A stretch of DNA of 64,000 bases, taken from assembly GCF_000317145.1 (NCBI RefSeq), contig NC_019697.1, positions 6,189,889-6,253,888 on the forward strand. The letters run 5' to 3'. This stretch comes from Chamaesiphon minutus PCC 6605 (GTDB taxonomy: Bacteria; Cyanobacteriota; Cyanobacteriia; Cyanobacteriales; Chamaesiphonaceae). Below, piece after piece: positions 16,535 through 25,392 of this stretch; position 1 is the stretch's first letter, and every line of letters begins with the position of its first letter. The notes below the pieces were generated by a model that searched no databases, was not told the DNA's origin, and saw nothing but the letters and a program-made list of their open reading frames with translations. The translations under genes and the position numbers were made by a program.

Positions 16535-17805
16535 GATCGATCCTCCTCAAAGATTTGATTGGTTAATAAAGTAAGATAATCTTCTCGCAGTCTGATGAGT
16601 CGATGCAGATTGCCCTCTAATAATACTTCTGCTGGGCGCGGACGATTGAGAAAGTGGGAAGACATCGCATAACCGTAAGCTCCGACATCCTGAATAGCAA
16701 TAATATCGCCAATTTTGAGTCGCGGTAGCTGACAATTGCGCCCCAAATAATCGCGCGAATACGTAGTATTTCCGCAGACATCGGTGGTAAATAATTCGTC
16801 GCTATTTTGCCAGCTAATAATGTCTCGATAGCCACCATGTACCGATGGTACCGAGAGATTTGCCACGGTAGTATCGACACCAAGGATCTGTTTTTCTCCC
16901 TGCCATTTAGTTGAAACTACCCGCGCTAATAATACAGCACAACCCGCGATCGCCGCGCGTCCGGGTTCGATCGTTAATTGAATCTGTTTATCTAACTTGG
17001 CGAGTTTTTCAGTTAATATGTGCCCAAATTCCTGCCAATCAAAAGCTGCTTTGTCATGACGATACGGATAGCCAAATCCACCGCCGAAATCTAAATAAGC
17101 TAGATCTGGTAGCTGCATCGCGATCGTTAAAAGCGTGTCAATGGCATCTGTAAACGCCTGTGTCGCATTTGTACCCGTACCGCGATAGAAATGTAATCCT
17201 TCAATAGTTAAACCCGCTTGACGGGCGATCTCATTGGCTCGCTCGAATTCATCGGGATGCACGCCGATGCGACTTTCGCCAGTTAAAGCTGGGAAGTTCA
17301 AGCGCAATCCCAGTCGAGGTTGTGGATATACGGCAGTGTAAGGATTTACAAAAGTTTCCCGCACGGCTATCAAAGTCTCAAGTTGGCTCAGACTATCCAA
17401 ATTAAGCGAGTGAATCTCCCATGCCAAAATATCCCGCAGTTCGGATCGATCGAGATTGCTGCCACTATACACGATCCGATCCGGTGTAAAACCAGCAACT
17501 AGAGCCAGATGTATATCTCCTGGCGTATTGGCATGAATGCCCCAACCTTTGTTTTTAAAAACCTGGAGAAGGGCAACATTCCCATTAGTAACGCTAGCAA
17601 ACTGAAACTGGGTGTCGGGATAGGGAATCGAGTTGGTAATATGCTCGATCGTGTCACAGAGTCGATCGAGTTGGTAGACATATAACGGCGAACCATAGAC
17701 AGAGACTAACTCTTGCGCTGTAGACAGCGAAAATGGCAGAAAATCGTTATGGTGATGTTGGTGTCGCTCCATGTATCGATCTGCTTGGAGTATCGATCGC
17801 AGCAT
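16531..17805 (-). CDS. PLP decarboxylase-fold protein (DAP/Orn/Arg family 2) lacking the Schiff-base lysine
   Basis: The 424 residues follow the diaminopimelate/ornithine decarboxylase layout: SPLYVYQLDRL (39-49), the GGGFGYPY glycine loop, EPGRAAIAGCAVLL and GAYGYAMSSHFLNRP at the dimer interface. At the position of the PLP lysine (YAVKAN in the family) it reads FASVTN (69-74), with Val72 in place of Lys. The usual HFHVGS is HFYRGTGTN, and the Cys of the GPxC loop is changed. It may be a non-PLP or non-catalytic paralogue. It overlaps the downstream membrane gene. The alternative start Met12 is possible. Confidence 0.8.
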   Translation of the reverse strand: MLRSILQADRYMERHQHHHNDFLPFSLSTAQELVSVYGSPLYVYQLDRLCDTIEHITNSIPYPDTQFQFASVTNGNVALLQVFKNKGWGIHANTPGDIHLALVAGFTPDRIVYSGSNLDRSELRDILAWEIHSLNLDSLSQLETLIAVRETFVNPYTAVYPQPRLGLRLNFPALTGESRIGVHPDEFERANEIARQAGLTIEGLHFYRGTGTNATQAFTDAIDTLLTIAMQLPDLAYLDFGGGFGYPYRHDKAAFDWQEFGHILTEKLAKLDKQIQLTIEPGRAAIAGCAVLLARVVSTKWQGEKQILGVDTTVANLSVPSVHGGYRDIISWQNSDELFTTDVCGNTTYSRDYLGRNCQLPRLKIGDIIAIQDVGAYGYAMSSHFLNRPRPAEVLLEGNLHRLIRLREDYLTLLTNQIFEEDRS

Positions 17806-17875
17806 AGCATTAACTTTCTGTTTTGCTGGCGCAGGTGTCTTTTCAATAAGCTTTAATCGGGTGATGAATTACCCA

Positions 17876-17925
17876 CAAAAATCAGGGTAGGGGTAATTCA
17901 TGAATTACCCCTACCCTGATTTTTG
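17876..17925. repeat. perfect 50-bp zero-loop palindrome, copy 3
   Basis: The arms 17876-17900 and 17901-17925 are exact complements with no spacer. The core is GGGGTAATTCATGAATTACC, shared with the palindromes at 5621 and 6234. It lies between two minus-strand genes, and the T run at its right end would help a rightward terminator. Confidence 0.97.
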
Positions 17926-17985
17926 CAATCTATGTCGATATATCGATCGAACTGACGATCGAGCTATTCAATTTAATCTAGACGA

Positions 17986-18489
17986 TTAAGAAGCAGATAG
18001 AGCTGGTTCGCCTTTACTCAGAGCTGCTTGGAGTTTTGCTTCATCTTCTTTAGATAGCGAAGTGCGTAAAACTTTGCCTTCAAATTTGCTCAAGTTTTCC
18101 AGTACGCGATCGGGTGTAGATTTGCGTACTAGTACGAAGATTGCCGAAGTTCCTGGCTCGATCGTGCTGCCGAGATCGCGCATGAAATTATCATCGATCC
18201 CGATATCGCTCAATGCACCAGAGAGTGCCCCAGCCGCCGCGCCAACCAAAGCAAAAATGGGATTGAAGAAGAGGACACTCAATAAAAGTCCCCAGTAACT
18301 ACCACTGATAGCACCAGCAGCAACTAGTTCTTGTGCTTGCTTAATTTTGACTTTACCTTCTTGATTTCTGATGACAATAGCAGCATCTTCTAAGTCAACT
18401 AAGTACTCAGATTGAAGTCTTCTTAGTTCGTTCATTACCTCATCTGCTTTGAACTCGTCTTTAAACCCGACAACAATTAAGTCGCTCAT
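17986..18489 (-). CDS. DUF1269-family membrane protein
   Basis: The 167 residues begin SDLIVVGFKDEFKADEVMNEL and contain a glycine/alanine-rich membrane hairpin (SGSYWGLLLSVLFFNPIFAL, then GAAAGALSGALSD), as in DUF1269 proteins. SAIFVLVRKSTPDRVLENL follows. The family is linked to stress or membrane homeostasis, but its biochemical role is unknown. The length is normal. The gene stands alone. Confidence 0.85.
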   Translation of the reverse strand: MSDLIVVGFKDEFKADEVMNELRRLQSEYLVDLEDAAIVIRNQEGKVKIKQAQELVAAGAISGSYWGLLLSVLFFNPIFALVGAAAGALSGALSDIGIDDNFMRDLGSTIEPGTSAIFVLVRKSTPDRVLENLSKFEGKVLRTSLSKEDEAKLQAALSKGEPALSAS

Positions 18490-18614
18490 TTTACGATCCT
18501 TTAGTTATTTTTTTTGTTACGAACTTTGCAATTATAAAAAACACTTAGCAGTTATCCTCTCCTCCAACAGATAGAGATTCTTACCATTTTGGATTGGGGA
18601 TTGCGGATGGTGGA

Positions 18615-18794
18615 TTAGGAAAACTTTGCTGCAATGGGAGTCCGCGAGCCGATCGATCGCCAGTGTTTGTTAAATTGGGATAACTTGCAAATACTTTCTA
18701 CGCTGCCATTGCCATATTCACAGTCCTAGAGGCATTTGAGACAGGCATCAATGCAGGCTTCGAGTTGAGAATTTCGAGATTGAGTTGCAGTCAT
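18615..18794 (-). pseudogene. remnant of a four-helix Cys-rich (copper-binding-like) protein
   Basis: From the ATG at 18794, preceded by AGGAG, the frame reads MTATQSRNSQLEACIDACLKCL, then a TAG where CAG would give LQDCE, and runs on to TAA at 18615. The CxxxCxxC pattern resembles the start of four-helix-bundle copper-storage-like proteins (DUF326 type). A single C-to-T change accounts for the stop, but the 3' part is also no longer Cys-rich. I take it as decayed. The rest of 18490-18906 shows nothing. Confidence 0.45.
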
Positions 18795-18906
18795 AAGATT
18801 ACTCCTGAAGACATCGCTCGATATTTGAACTTCTACACTCTCTAGTTACGCCGATATGCGATCGAGAATAGATCGCTCGATCGATAGAGAAATTTAGGTG
18901 CTCAAT

Positions 18907-19386
18907 TTAATACTCTCGAACCACCATTACCGAGCAGGGTGCATGGTGTAAAACATAGCTACTAGTGCTGCCCAATAACATTTCACTCAACCGCGATTTC
19001 TGGTGGCTGCCAATCACAATTAACTCAGCAGCGAGATCTCTGGCAGTATCACAAATTACTCGTCCAGATTCACCAAAATTTTGAAGAATTTCGGCAGGGA
19101 CTTGACGATTTTGTGCCTGTTTTGCATAAAGCTGGAGGCGTTCTGTACCTTGTCTTTCGTAGTCTTGCCCCTCTGTTGGCGATTGTTGGATATTCAAGTC
19201 GTTGGCGATTGGTGAAATTCCCATCAACGAAGAATTACCTACTAATTCGAGACTGGTTGGTACTGGATGGAGAACGTGTAAGATCGCGATCTTGGCACCA
19301 AGTTTCTCCGCCAGCAGCAATCCAGTCTCGAAGATTTGATGTGCTTCTGAAGAGTCGCCAGTGGCGATTAAAATTTTTTGCAACAT
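18907..19386 (-). CDS. universal stress protein (UspA family)
   Basis: This 159-residue single-domain Usp starts MLQKILIATGDSSEAHQIFE, has KIAILHVLHP, and ends with the ATP-binding pattern IGSHQKSRLSEMLLGSTSSY followed by HAPCSVMVV. Such proteins respond to stress and bind ATP in the cytosol. A close paralogue is encoded at 53306-53797. Both stand near a DUF1816 gene, which may be more than chance. Confidence 0.92.
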   Translation of the reverse strand: MLQKILIATGDSSEAHQIFETGLLLAEKLGAKIAILHVLHPVPTSLELVGNSSLMGISPIANDLNIQQSPTEGQDYERQGTERLQLYAKQAQNRQVPAEILQNFGESGRVICDTARDLAAELIVIGSHQKSRLSEMLLGSTSSYVLHHAPCSVMVVREY

Positions 19387-19502
19387 GAAGTTGATGATTT
19401 AGATTCGGTAAGGAACTGAAAATAGACGATCGAACGCGTTCGATTGTTTTTAAAAAGCGGTCGAACCCGATCGAGCTGCATCGTAACAAAATTTTGATTT
19501 AT

Positions 19503-19919
19503 TTAAACGGCCTTGGCGTCGTCCCACTCTATTGTTAATCGATCGGGTTTACAGCGTTTAATCTGAGTCTGGATTCCTTGGGCAGACTCATTCTCTAAAT
19601 CTTGTATGTATCCCATAATCGCTCGATTTGCTGCTTCAGCATCTGCAAATGGGCCAAAATAGTAAGTACATCTAGGCCGATTTGTCACTACTTCCACCCA
19701 CCAAGCCTGACCAAAAAAATCTAAAACATTCGTCCAAATTTCCGAAATTCGATCGAGGATATCATTGCTTGAGATTCGAGTTTTCATTAATATTATTAAT
19801 AGATTGGTGTCTGTTGTTACGATCGATGCGTCATCGTAGTTCTTACTCATCCGATCGTAACTGTTGTTATCAGTCGATACATCACTCGATCGATGTAATT
19901 TTAACGTTCCATTTGACAT
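19503..19919 (-). CDS. DUF1816 domain protein
   Basis: The C-terminal 90 residues carry the DUF1816 pattern AWWVEVVTNRPRCTYYFGPF, then MGYIQDLENESAQGIQTQIK and DRLTIEW. The domain is found mainly in cyanobacteria and is sometimes associated with phycobilisome linkers; its function is unknown. I chose the ATG at 19919. An ATG at 19988 adds 23 residues that run through a repeat-like stretch, and an internal MKTRISSNDIL start is also possible. A paralogue lies at 56344-56760. Confidence 0.8.
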   Translation of the reverse strand: MSNGTLKLHRSSDVSTDNNSYDRMSKNYDDASIVTTDTNLLIILMKTRISSNDILDRISEIWTNVLDFFGQAWWVEVVTNRPRCTYYFGPFADAEAANRAIMGYIQDLENESAQGIQTQIKRCKPDRLTIEWDDAKAV

Positions 19920-19994
19920 ATATTCTTCGTTAGATAGAAGGCAGAGGGTAGGCTTTAGGGAAAAGGGGAAATAAACTACATTACCCATCCATTC

Positions 19995-21593
19995 CTAATG
20001 CCCTCCAGCAGCACCAGCACCTGGTTTAACTTTTTTGATAAATAAAATTGCCACTCCACTCAATAGCAAAGCAAACCCAATAAAGTAAAAACAATCGTTA
20101 AAAGCTAAGACAAAAGACTCGCGGCGCAGGATAGTATCGATCGATTTAAGGGCGCGAGCTTGGGCTGTGAGCAAATCGGCACCTCTGCTGACAAATAATT
20201 GAGTCAACTCATCGATGCGCTGCTGAGTGGCAGGATTGTATAGAGACACGCCTTCACCCAAGCGATTGGAATGAAACTGTTCGCGTTGTGTCAACAAAGT
20301 CCCCAGAGCAGCAATCCCAAACGAACCGCCCAAATTTCGCATCATATTAAACAAACCACTCGCCGAACCCGCTTGCTCCTTGGGCAGTCCAGCGGTAGCC
20401 ACACCAGATAGCGGTACCATAATTAGTGGTTGTCCCAACGCGCGAACTAGTTGCGACCAGCGCAGTTGCTCGATCCCAGTCAGATTGGTCAGGTCGGAAT
20501 TCATAAAACAACTGACTGAAAATAAACTAATCCCCACAGCAATCACCAATCGGGTGTCGACGATTTGAATGAGTTTAGGAACTAATGGAATTATAAATAG
20601 TTGCGGTATCCCCGCCCACATTAATACCTCACCAATTTGGAGAGCGTTATATTGTTGAATCTGCGCTAGATACAACGGCAAAATGTAAATAGAACCATAC
20701 AGCCCCACTCCCAAACAGACATTAATAATACTTGCCAATCCAAAATTGCGATTGAGTACCAGTCGTAAGTTAATAAATGGTTGCTTGCGAGTCAGTTCGA
20801 TCCAGAAAAATATCGATAAGAAAACGACCGCAGTTATGCCCAGGTTGAGAATAAATCCCGAACTAAACCAATCTTTACGAGCACCTTCTTCTAAAACTAC
20901 TTGCAAAGATGCCAACCCGATCGCCATAGACAGAATGCCCCACCAATCGCCTTGTTTGAGCAATTCTGGTTGCGGTGGTTGTTGCTTAATGCCGTACCAA
21001 ACACCCGCCAGTAATAATAAACCGGGAATAACATTGAGATAGAAAATATAATGCCAACTTAAGTTATTTGTCAGCCACCCACCCAAAGTTGGCCCGATCG
21101 AAGGTGCAAATGTTGCAGTCAGACCAAACAAAGCTAGCCCTACAGGCTGTTTGGCGGGCGGTAGACTCACTAACATGTTGGTAAATGCCATCGGAATCAA
21201 AATCCCTCCCGTTGCCCCCTGCAAGGCGCGAAAGGCAATCATCGATGACAGATCCCAAGCCGAAGCACAGCATACTGAAAAGAAGATAAACAGTGCCGCA
21301 TTGACTAAAATATAGCGGCGGATCGAGAATACCTGGGACAACCACCCAGTCAAGGGAATCACCACGATCTCCGCCACCAAATAAGCAGTAGAAATCCACG
21401 AACCCTCCTCCAATGTCGCCCCCAGAGCTGCCTGAATATCCTGGAGTGAGGAGTTGGTAATTTGAATATCCAACACCGCCATAAATGCGCCGAGCATACT
21501 CGCAGCGACCCCAATCCAAGTTCGCAACGGCACTCGATCGGGTTGAATGCTAGGATGTTGACGTCGATCGTCGATCGCCCTCGAATTTGCCAT
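19995..21593 (-). CDS. DHA2-family MFS drug efflux transporter (EmrB-like)
   Basis: The 532-residue permease has about 14 membrane helices. The N-terminal LDIQITNSSLQDIQAALG and TFAPSIGPTLGGWLTNNLSW (motif C) are typical of the EmrB/QacA drug:H+ antiporters. With the HlyD-type adaptor encoded upstream it should form an EmrAB-like pump across the cell envelope. The minus-strand order here is MarR, HlyD, MFS, EmrB. Substrate unknown. Confidence 0.93.
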   Translation of the reverse strand: MANSRAIDDRRQHPSIQPDRVPLRTWIGVAASMLGAFMAVLDIQITNSSLQDIQAALGATLEEGSWISTAYLVAEIVVIPLTGWLSQVFSIRRYILVNAALFIFFSVCCASAWDLSSMIAFRALQGATGGILIPMAFTNMLVSLPPAKQPVGLALFGLTATFAPSIGPTLGGWLTNNLSWHYIFYLNVIPGLLLLAGVWYGIKQQPPQPELLKQGDWWGILSMAIGLASLQVVLEEGARKDWFSSGFILNLGITAVVFLSIFFWIELTRKQPFINLRLVLNRNFGLASIINVCLGVGLYGSIYILPLYLAQIQQYNALQIGEVLMWAGIPQLFIIPLVPKLIQIVDTRLVIAVGISLFSVSCFMNSDLTNLTGIEQLRWSQLVRALGQPLIMVPLSGVATAGLPKEQAGSASGLFNMMRNLGGSFGIAALGTLLTQREQFHSNRLGEGVSLYNPATQQRIDELTQLFVSRGADLLTAQARALKSIDTILRRESFVLAFNDCFYFIGFALLLSGVAILFIKKVKPGAGAAGGH

Positions 21594-21687
21594 AACTTTT
21601 ACTCCAGAAATTGTCTGAAAACTAGATATAGAGGTGCAAACAACCTTCCTTGGTGCTGTCTAAGTTTGGTAGAGTTACTGCGGAAAT

Positions 21688-21733
21688 CTACCCACCCCGC
21701 CCTACGGGCACCCCTCCCAGGAGGGGATTTTCC
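21688..21733. repeat. uninterrupted copy of the CCCGCCC...GGAGGGG hairpin repeat
   Basis: The sequence CTACCCACCCCGCCC-TAC-GGGC is followed by ACCCCTCC-CA-GGAGGGG and ATTTTCC. It is the empty version of the site into which the 38.8-kb MITE inserted, and of the nested insert in the 2.27-kb copy. No gene is seen in 21594-22068 apart from repeats. Confidence 0.8.
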
Positions 21734-21860
21734 ATCCCAGCCCTCCGATGTAAAGCTCCCTCGATCGGGCTATCTATTACTTACAGATCGATGACTGGGC
21801 ACTAATGCGTAGCGCGCTACGCTACGCACAAATAAACCCTTCGGAGGGGGTTTGGGGGAA

Positions 21861-21912
21861 GCGGCGCATCGAACGGCAGGGAACCTCCCGTTTGTGTGCG
21901 ACAAGACAGCGG
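21861..21912 (+). repeat. ACAAGACAGCGG-tailed hairpin repeat, copy D3
   Basis: The structure is GCGG, CGCA pairing with TGCG before the tail, an inner hairpin round GGGAACCTCCC, then ACAAGACAGCGG at 21901-21912. A GCGTAGCGCGCTACGC palindrome lies just upstream (about 21805-21826). Confidence 0.7.
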
Positions 21913-22068
21913 GCGTCCCCCAACGGGGGGCTGGGAGGATGTCTCCCCCAGATCCGGGTTCTATAGCACCAGCAACTTACAACTAAGCACTAGTCCAAAC
22001 AATCCGTGGGTAACTTAAGAAGGGGGGATTAGAGAGTAACTTAACCTCAAACGTAGCCACCCTAACAA

Positions 22069-23328
22069 CTAGTCGATGATACCTTTGCGATGGTAAATTT
22101 CGCGGACTATTTTTCCTAATGCTGGTAATTGTCGGCTGAAGTAAAACGATCCTAACAAACAAGCACTGCCAGCAATAATTAATGTCGGCGTAACACCAAT
22201 GCGATCGGCCAAAGTACCACCCAAAAGATTGCCAAATGGCACCACTCCCAGAAAAGACATCGTATAAATACTCATCACGCGTCCGCGCTTATCATCATCG
22301 ATAATTGTCTGTAAAACGGTATTACCAGACGCAATTTGTAAAATCGTCCCCAAACCAATAAAGAACATTGCCAGCAAGGATAGCGGCAAATAACGGGAGA
22401 TTGAAAAGACAATCAAACCCATTCCCAATAATGCTGGCCCCAACACAATTAATTTACCCAAGCCCACTACCGTTTTGCGCGTAACTAAATAAATCCCACC
22501 CGATATCGCACCTACTCCCGAAGCTGCCATCAAAAAGCCTAAAGTTTGGGCATCGCCTTTGAGAATTTTATCGGCAAAAACTGGGACGAGTACGGTATAT
22601 TGCATCCCCAAAAAACTGACGATCGCCGAGAGCAGTAAAATAGCTCTAATTGGCGGACAGCCAAAGGCATAAGTAAATCCATCTTTAATTCTTTCCAACG
22701 GGCTGCCAGTAATTACTGGCATTTTCTTGGGTTTGAATCGCATCGCTAATAAAGCGGTAATTACGGCAATATAACTAACGCCATCGATTAAAAAACAATA
22801 AGCTTCTCCCACTCTAGCAATCAACAATCCCCCGATTGCAGGGCCGACCAAGCGCGCGCCATTAAACATTGTCGAATTAATCGCGATCGCATTGGCCAAA
22901 TCTTCCGGTCGATCGACTAATTCGGTAACAATTGCTTGTCTGGCTGGTGCATCTATCGCATTAATCATACCTTGAAATAAGCTCAAAACCAGCAAATGCC
23001 AGATTTGAACCACGCCAGTTAAAGCCAGCGCAGCCAATGTTAATGATTGTACCATCGCCAAAATTTGGGTAACGATTAAGATCCGTTGGCGCGGGAATCG
23101 ATCGACCAATACGCCCCCAAAAGGTGTTAGCAAAAAGTTAGGAATTTGGCTGGTAAATCCCACTATGCCCAGCATTAAAGCCGAGCTAGTGAGATGATAA
23201 ACCAGCCACACTGTCGCGATTTGCGTCATCCAGGTACCAATGAGTGAGATCCCCTGTCCGGCAAAAAACAACTGATAATTTCGCGATCTCAGAGCTGGTG
23301 GTAGATATTTGGAGTCGATTGCTTGCAT
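22069..23328 (-). CDS. MFS transporter (EntS/MFS_3-like)
   Basis: The 419 residues form 12 membrane helices. LRSRNYQLFFAGQGISLIGTWMTQIATVWLVYHLT at the start, FGGVLVDRFPRQRILI (motif A) and GTILQIASGNTVLQTIIDDDKRGRVMSIYTM in the second half are typical of the MFS_3/TMS5 exporter group (EntS-like). It stands between the HlyD adaptor and the EmrB-like permease and may add a second export route. Substrate unknown. Confidence 0.9.
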   Translation of the reverse strand: MQAIDSKYLPPALRSRNYQLFFAGQGISLIGTWMTQIATVWLVYHLTSSALMLGIVGFTSQIPNFLLTPFGGVLVDRFPRQRILIVTQILAMVQSLTLAALALTGVVQIWHLLVLSLFQGMINAIDAPARQAIVTELVDRPEDLANAIAINSTMFNGARLVGPAIGGLLIARVGEAYCFLIDGVSYIAVITALLAMRFKPKKMPVITGSPLERIKDGFTYAFGCPPIRAILLLSAIVSFLGMQYTVLVPVFADKILKGDAQTLGFLMAASGVGAISGGIYLVTRKTVVGLGKLIVLGPALLGMGLIVFSISRYLPLSLLAMFFIGLGTILQIASGNTVLQTIIDDDKRGRVMSIYTMSFLGVVPFGNLLGGTLADRIGVTPTLIIAGSACLLGSFYFSRQLPALGKIVREIYHRKGIID

Positions 23329-23567
23329 GTCATATTAGCGGCTTAGTGGTCTTGGGCGGGGCATTGGGAGCGGGGAGCAAAGTGAGGACTACCTGGGTTT
23401 TCGATCGCCAAAGAAGGGTTTGTGAAGCGGATTTAGGATGAAAGACAATCTTCCAACTCATGCTGCCTACTACTAGTACAAAACGGCGTAAACGAAGCTA
23501 CCAATAATAATTGCCCCATTTGCCCCGCTCCCCACCGAACTAGTAACTAGATTTAAGCCGTAGACTA

Positions 23568-25022
23568 CTAGTTGGTTTCTACCGTAACTTCAGCAGACAT
23601 CCCTGGAGCTAGCCGCGTTTGATAGCCTTTCATACTATTGGGATCGAGTCTGATTTTGACTGGAATCCGTTGGACTACTTTGGTAAAATTACCAGTTGCA
23701 TTATCAGGTGGTAAGAGTGAAAATTGCGCGCCAGAAGCAGGCGAAACGCTATCTATATAGCCTTTAAATAAATGGCTGGGGAAAGCATCTAACTTAACTT
23801 CCACCGCTTGTTTCGGCTTCATCTTATTGAGTTGAGTTTCTTTGAAATTTGCTACTACCCAATAATCATTGTCCACAACTGCCATTAGTGGCGAGCCAGC
23901 TTGAATCCGGTTGCCGACTTCTACATTTTTGCGACCGATGCGTCCGTTGCTGACAGCCGTAATATTTACGTAAGATAGCTGCAATTGAGCATCTTTGAGG
24001 GCGGCTTGAGATTGGGCAATGGCCGATTGTGCCGCTGCATACTGGCTGCGGCTGACGGTGGTTTGTTGACCGCTGGCTGTGGCTTGTTGCAAGCCACCTC
24101 TAGAAGCTGCAAGTTTTGCTCTGGCACTAGTAATCCCTTCTTGGGCTTGTGCCAGTTTAGATTGAGCTTGTGCTACCCCAACTTTGGCGGCGGCTAATCG
24201 GGCTTGGGCTTGTTGCACGCCTTGGAGTGCGGAGCTTTTTTGACCCTGGGCGACTGCATAGGCGGCTCTGGCTGTATCCAATTGCTGACCGGAAATCGCC
24301 CCCGATTTGAACAAGCTATTATAGCGATTGAAGTCAGCTTGAGCTTTTTGGAGATTGGCGTCGGCTTGCGCTACCTGCGATTGTGCCAGTGGAATACCAG
24401 CTTCTGCTTCTTGAACGGCGGCTTGCGCTGCGGGAATACCAGCGCGTGCTTCCGCCACGACGGCTTGTGCTGTCGAAATTCCCGCTTGAGCGGTGCTAAC
24501 ATCACCCTGCGCCTGACTGGTTTTACCTGTAGTCGTTTGGGACGCGAGCGCGATATTCGCTCGAGCGGCATTTGCCTGACGTTTTGCCGATTCTAGTGCG
24601 GCTTGGGCTTGCTGCACCTTATTTTCGTAGTCTTTAGGATCGAGCTTGATTAATAATTGTCCGGGTTTGACTTGCTGGTTGTCATTTACCATCACCTCTG
24701 TCACCGTGCCTGCAATTTTGCTGCTGATTTGGTGAATATGTCCGTAAACAGCGGCATTATCTGTCGTCTCGTGGGTGGAGATAAATTCCCAGTATCGATA
24801 ACCAAATATCCCCGCAACTGTCGCACCGATGCCCAATCCTGCCAAAATCAGCGCGAGCCGCTGATTGCGCTTGCTCGCTGGTTTTTCGCTTTGTGGCACT
24901 ACAAAGGGAGTCTCTGTCTCGACTTTGGCTGGTGGCACTATTGTATTTAGCAGATTTGTATCTAAATTGTGACTGTCAAGGTTATGACCATTTTGTTCGC
25001 TGGCTGTCGTTGTGCTTTGCAT
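23568..25022 (-). CDS. HlyD/EmrA-family membrane fusion protein
   Basis: The 484-residue adaptor has a cytoplasmic N-terminus, one membrane helix (about 52-74, LALILAGLGIGATVAGIFGY), a lipoyl half-motif (HQISSKIAGTVTEVMVNDNQ), a very long alanine/glutamine-rich coiled-coil hairpin (about 135-330) and a beta-barrel domain near the C-terminus. The hairpin holds near-repeats such as AQAGISTAQ, ARAGIPAAQ and AEAGIPLAQ, suggesting internal expansion. It links an inner-membrane pump to an outer-membrane channel. It lies between MarR and the MFS genes. Confidence 0.93.
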   Translation of the reverse strand: MQSTTTASEQNGHNLDSHNLDTNLLNTIVPPAKVETETPFVVPQSEKPASKRNQRLALILAGLGIGATVAGIFGYRYWEFISTHETTDNAAVYGHIHQISSKIAGTVTEVMVNDNQQVKPGQLLIKLDPKDYENKVQQAQAALESAKRQANAARANIALASQTTTGKTSQAQGDVSTAQAGISTAQAVVAEARAGIPAAQAAVQEAEAGIPLAQSQVAQADANLQKAQADFNRYNSLFKSGAISGQQLDTARAAYAVAQGQKSSALQGVQQAQARLAAAKVGVAQAQSKLAQAQEGITSARAKLAASRGGLQQATASGQQTTVSRSQYAAAQSAIAQSQAALKDAQLQLSYVNITAVSNGRIGRKNVEVGNRIQAGSPLMAVVDNDYWVVANFKETQLNKMKPKQAVEVKLDAFPSHLFKGYIDSVSPASGAQFSLLPPDNATGNFTKVVQRIPVKIRLDPNSMKGYQTRLAPGMSAEVTVETN

Positions 25023-25392
25023 AAAGATCGCCTAGTTAAATTAATTGAGAATTGAGAATTGGGTTCTTAAGTTATTAAGTGGCAGACCCAGTAGTGTGAC
25101 GACCAGACTAAAACTGTGGGGAAAGCGATCGTCAAAGTATTACTAGCTGTTACTTTCATGTCTTAAATGCCCACATTTTTAGTCTGTTCGCGCCAGTAGG
25201 GTGGGGAGTTCCCACCAAGTAGGTTTCAGGTACGATCTGTTTGATAAATATTGGCGATCGCCTACTTGGAGCGATTATTTAGGATGCGTAGTATTAATCT
25301 TAAAAAATTATATCGATACGCATTATTCTCCCAGTTTGAAGTCGATAAGGCTTCCCTCAATCGGATGAACATCGCCACGCGATCGAGGTATC
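25023..25392. other. intergenic, 370 bp, between HlyD and MarR genes
   Basis: It holds a short TTGAGAA heptamer run (about 25046-25061) and little else. A plus-strand 80-codon frame (25251-25493) overlaps marR antisense and looks like a shadow. I recognise no promoter or operator. Confidence 0.5.

Noticed and set aside
24204-24596. 130-codon plus-strand frame
   Set aside because: Antisense shadow of the alanine-rich coiled coil of the HlyD protein.
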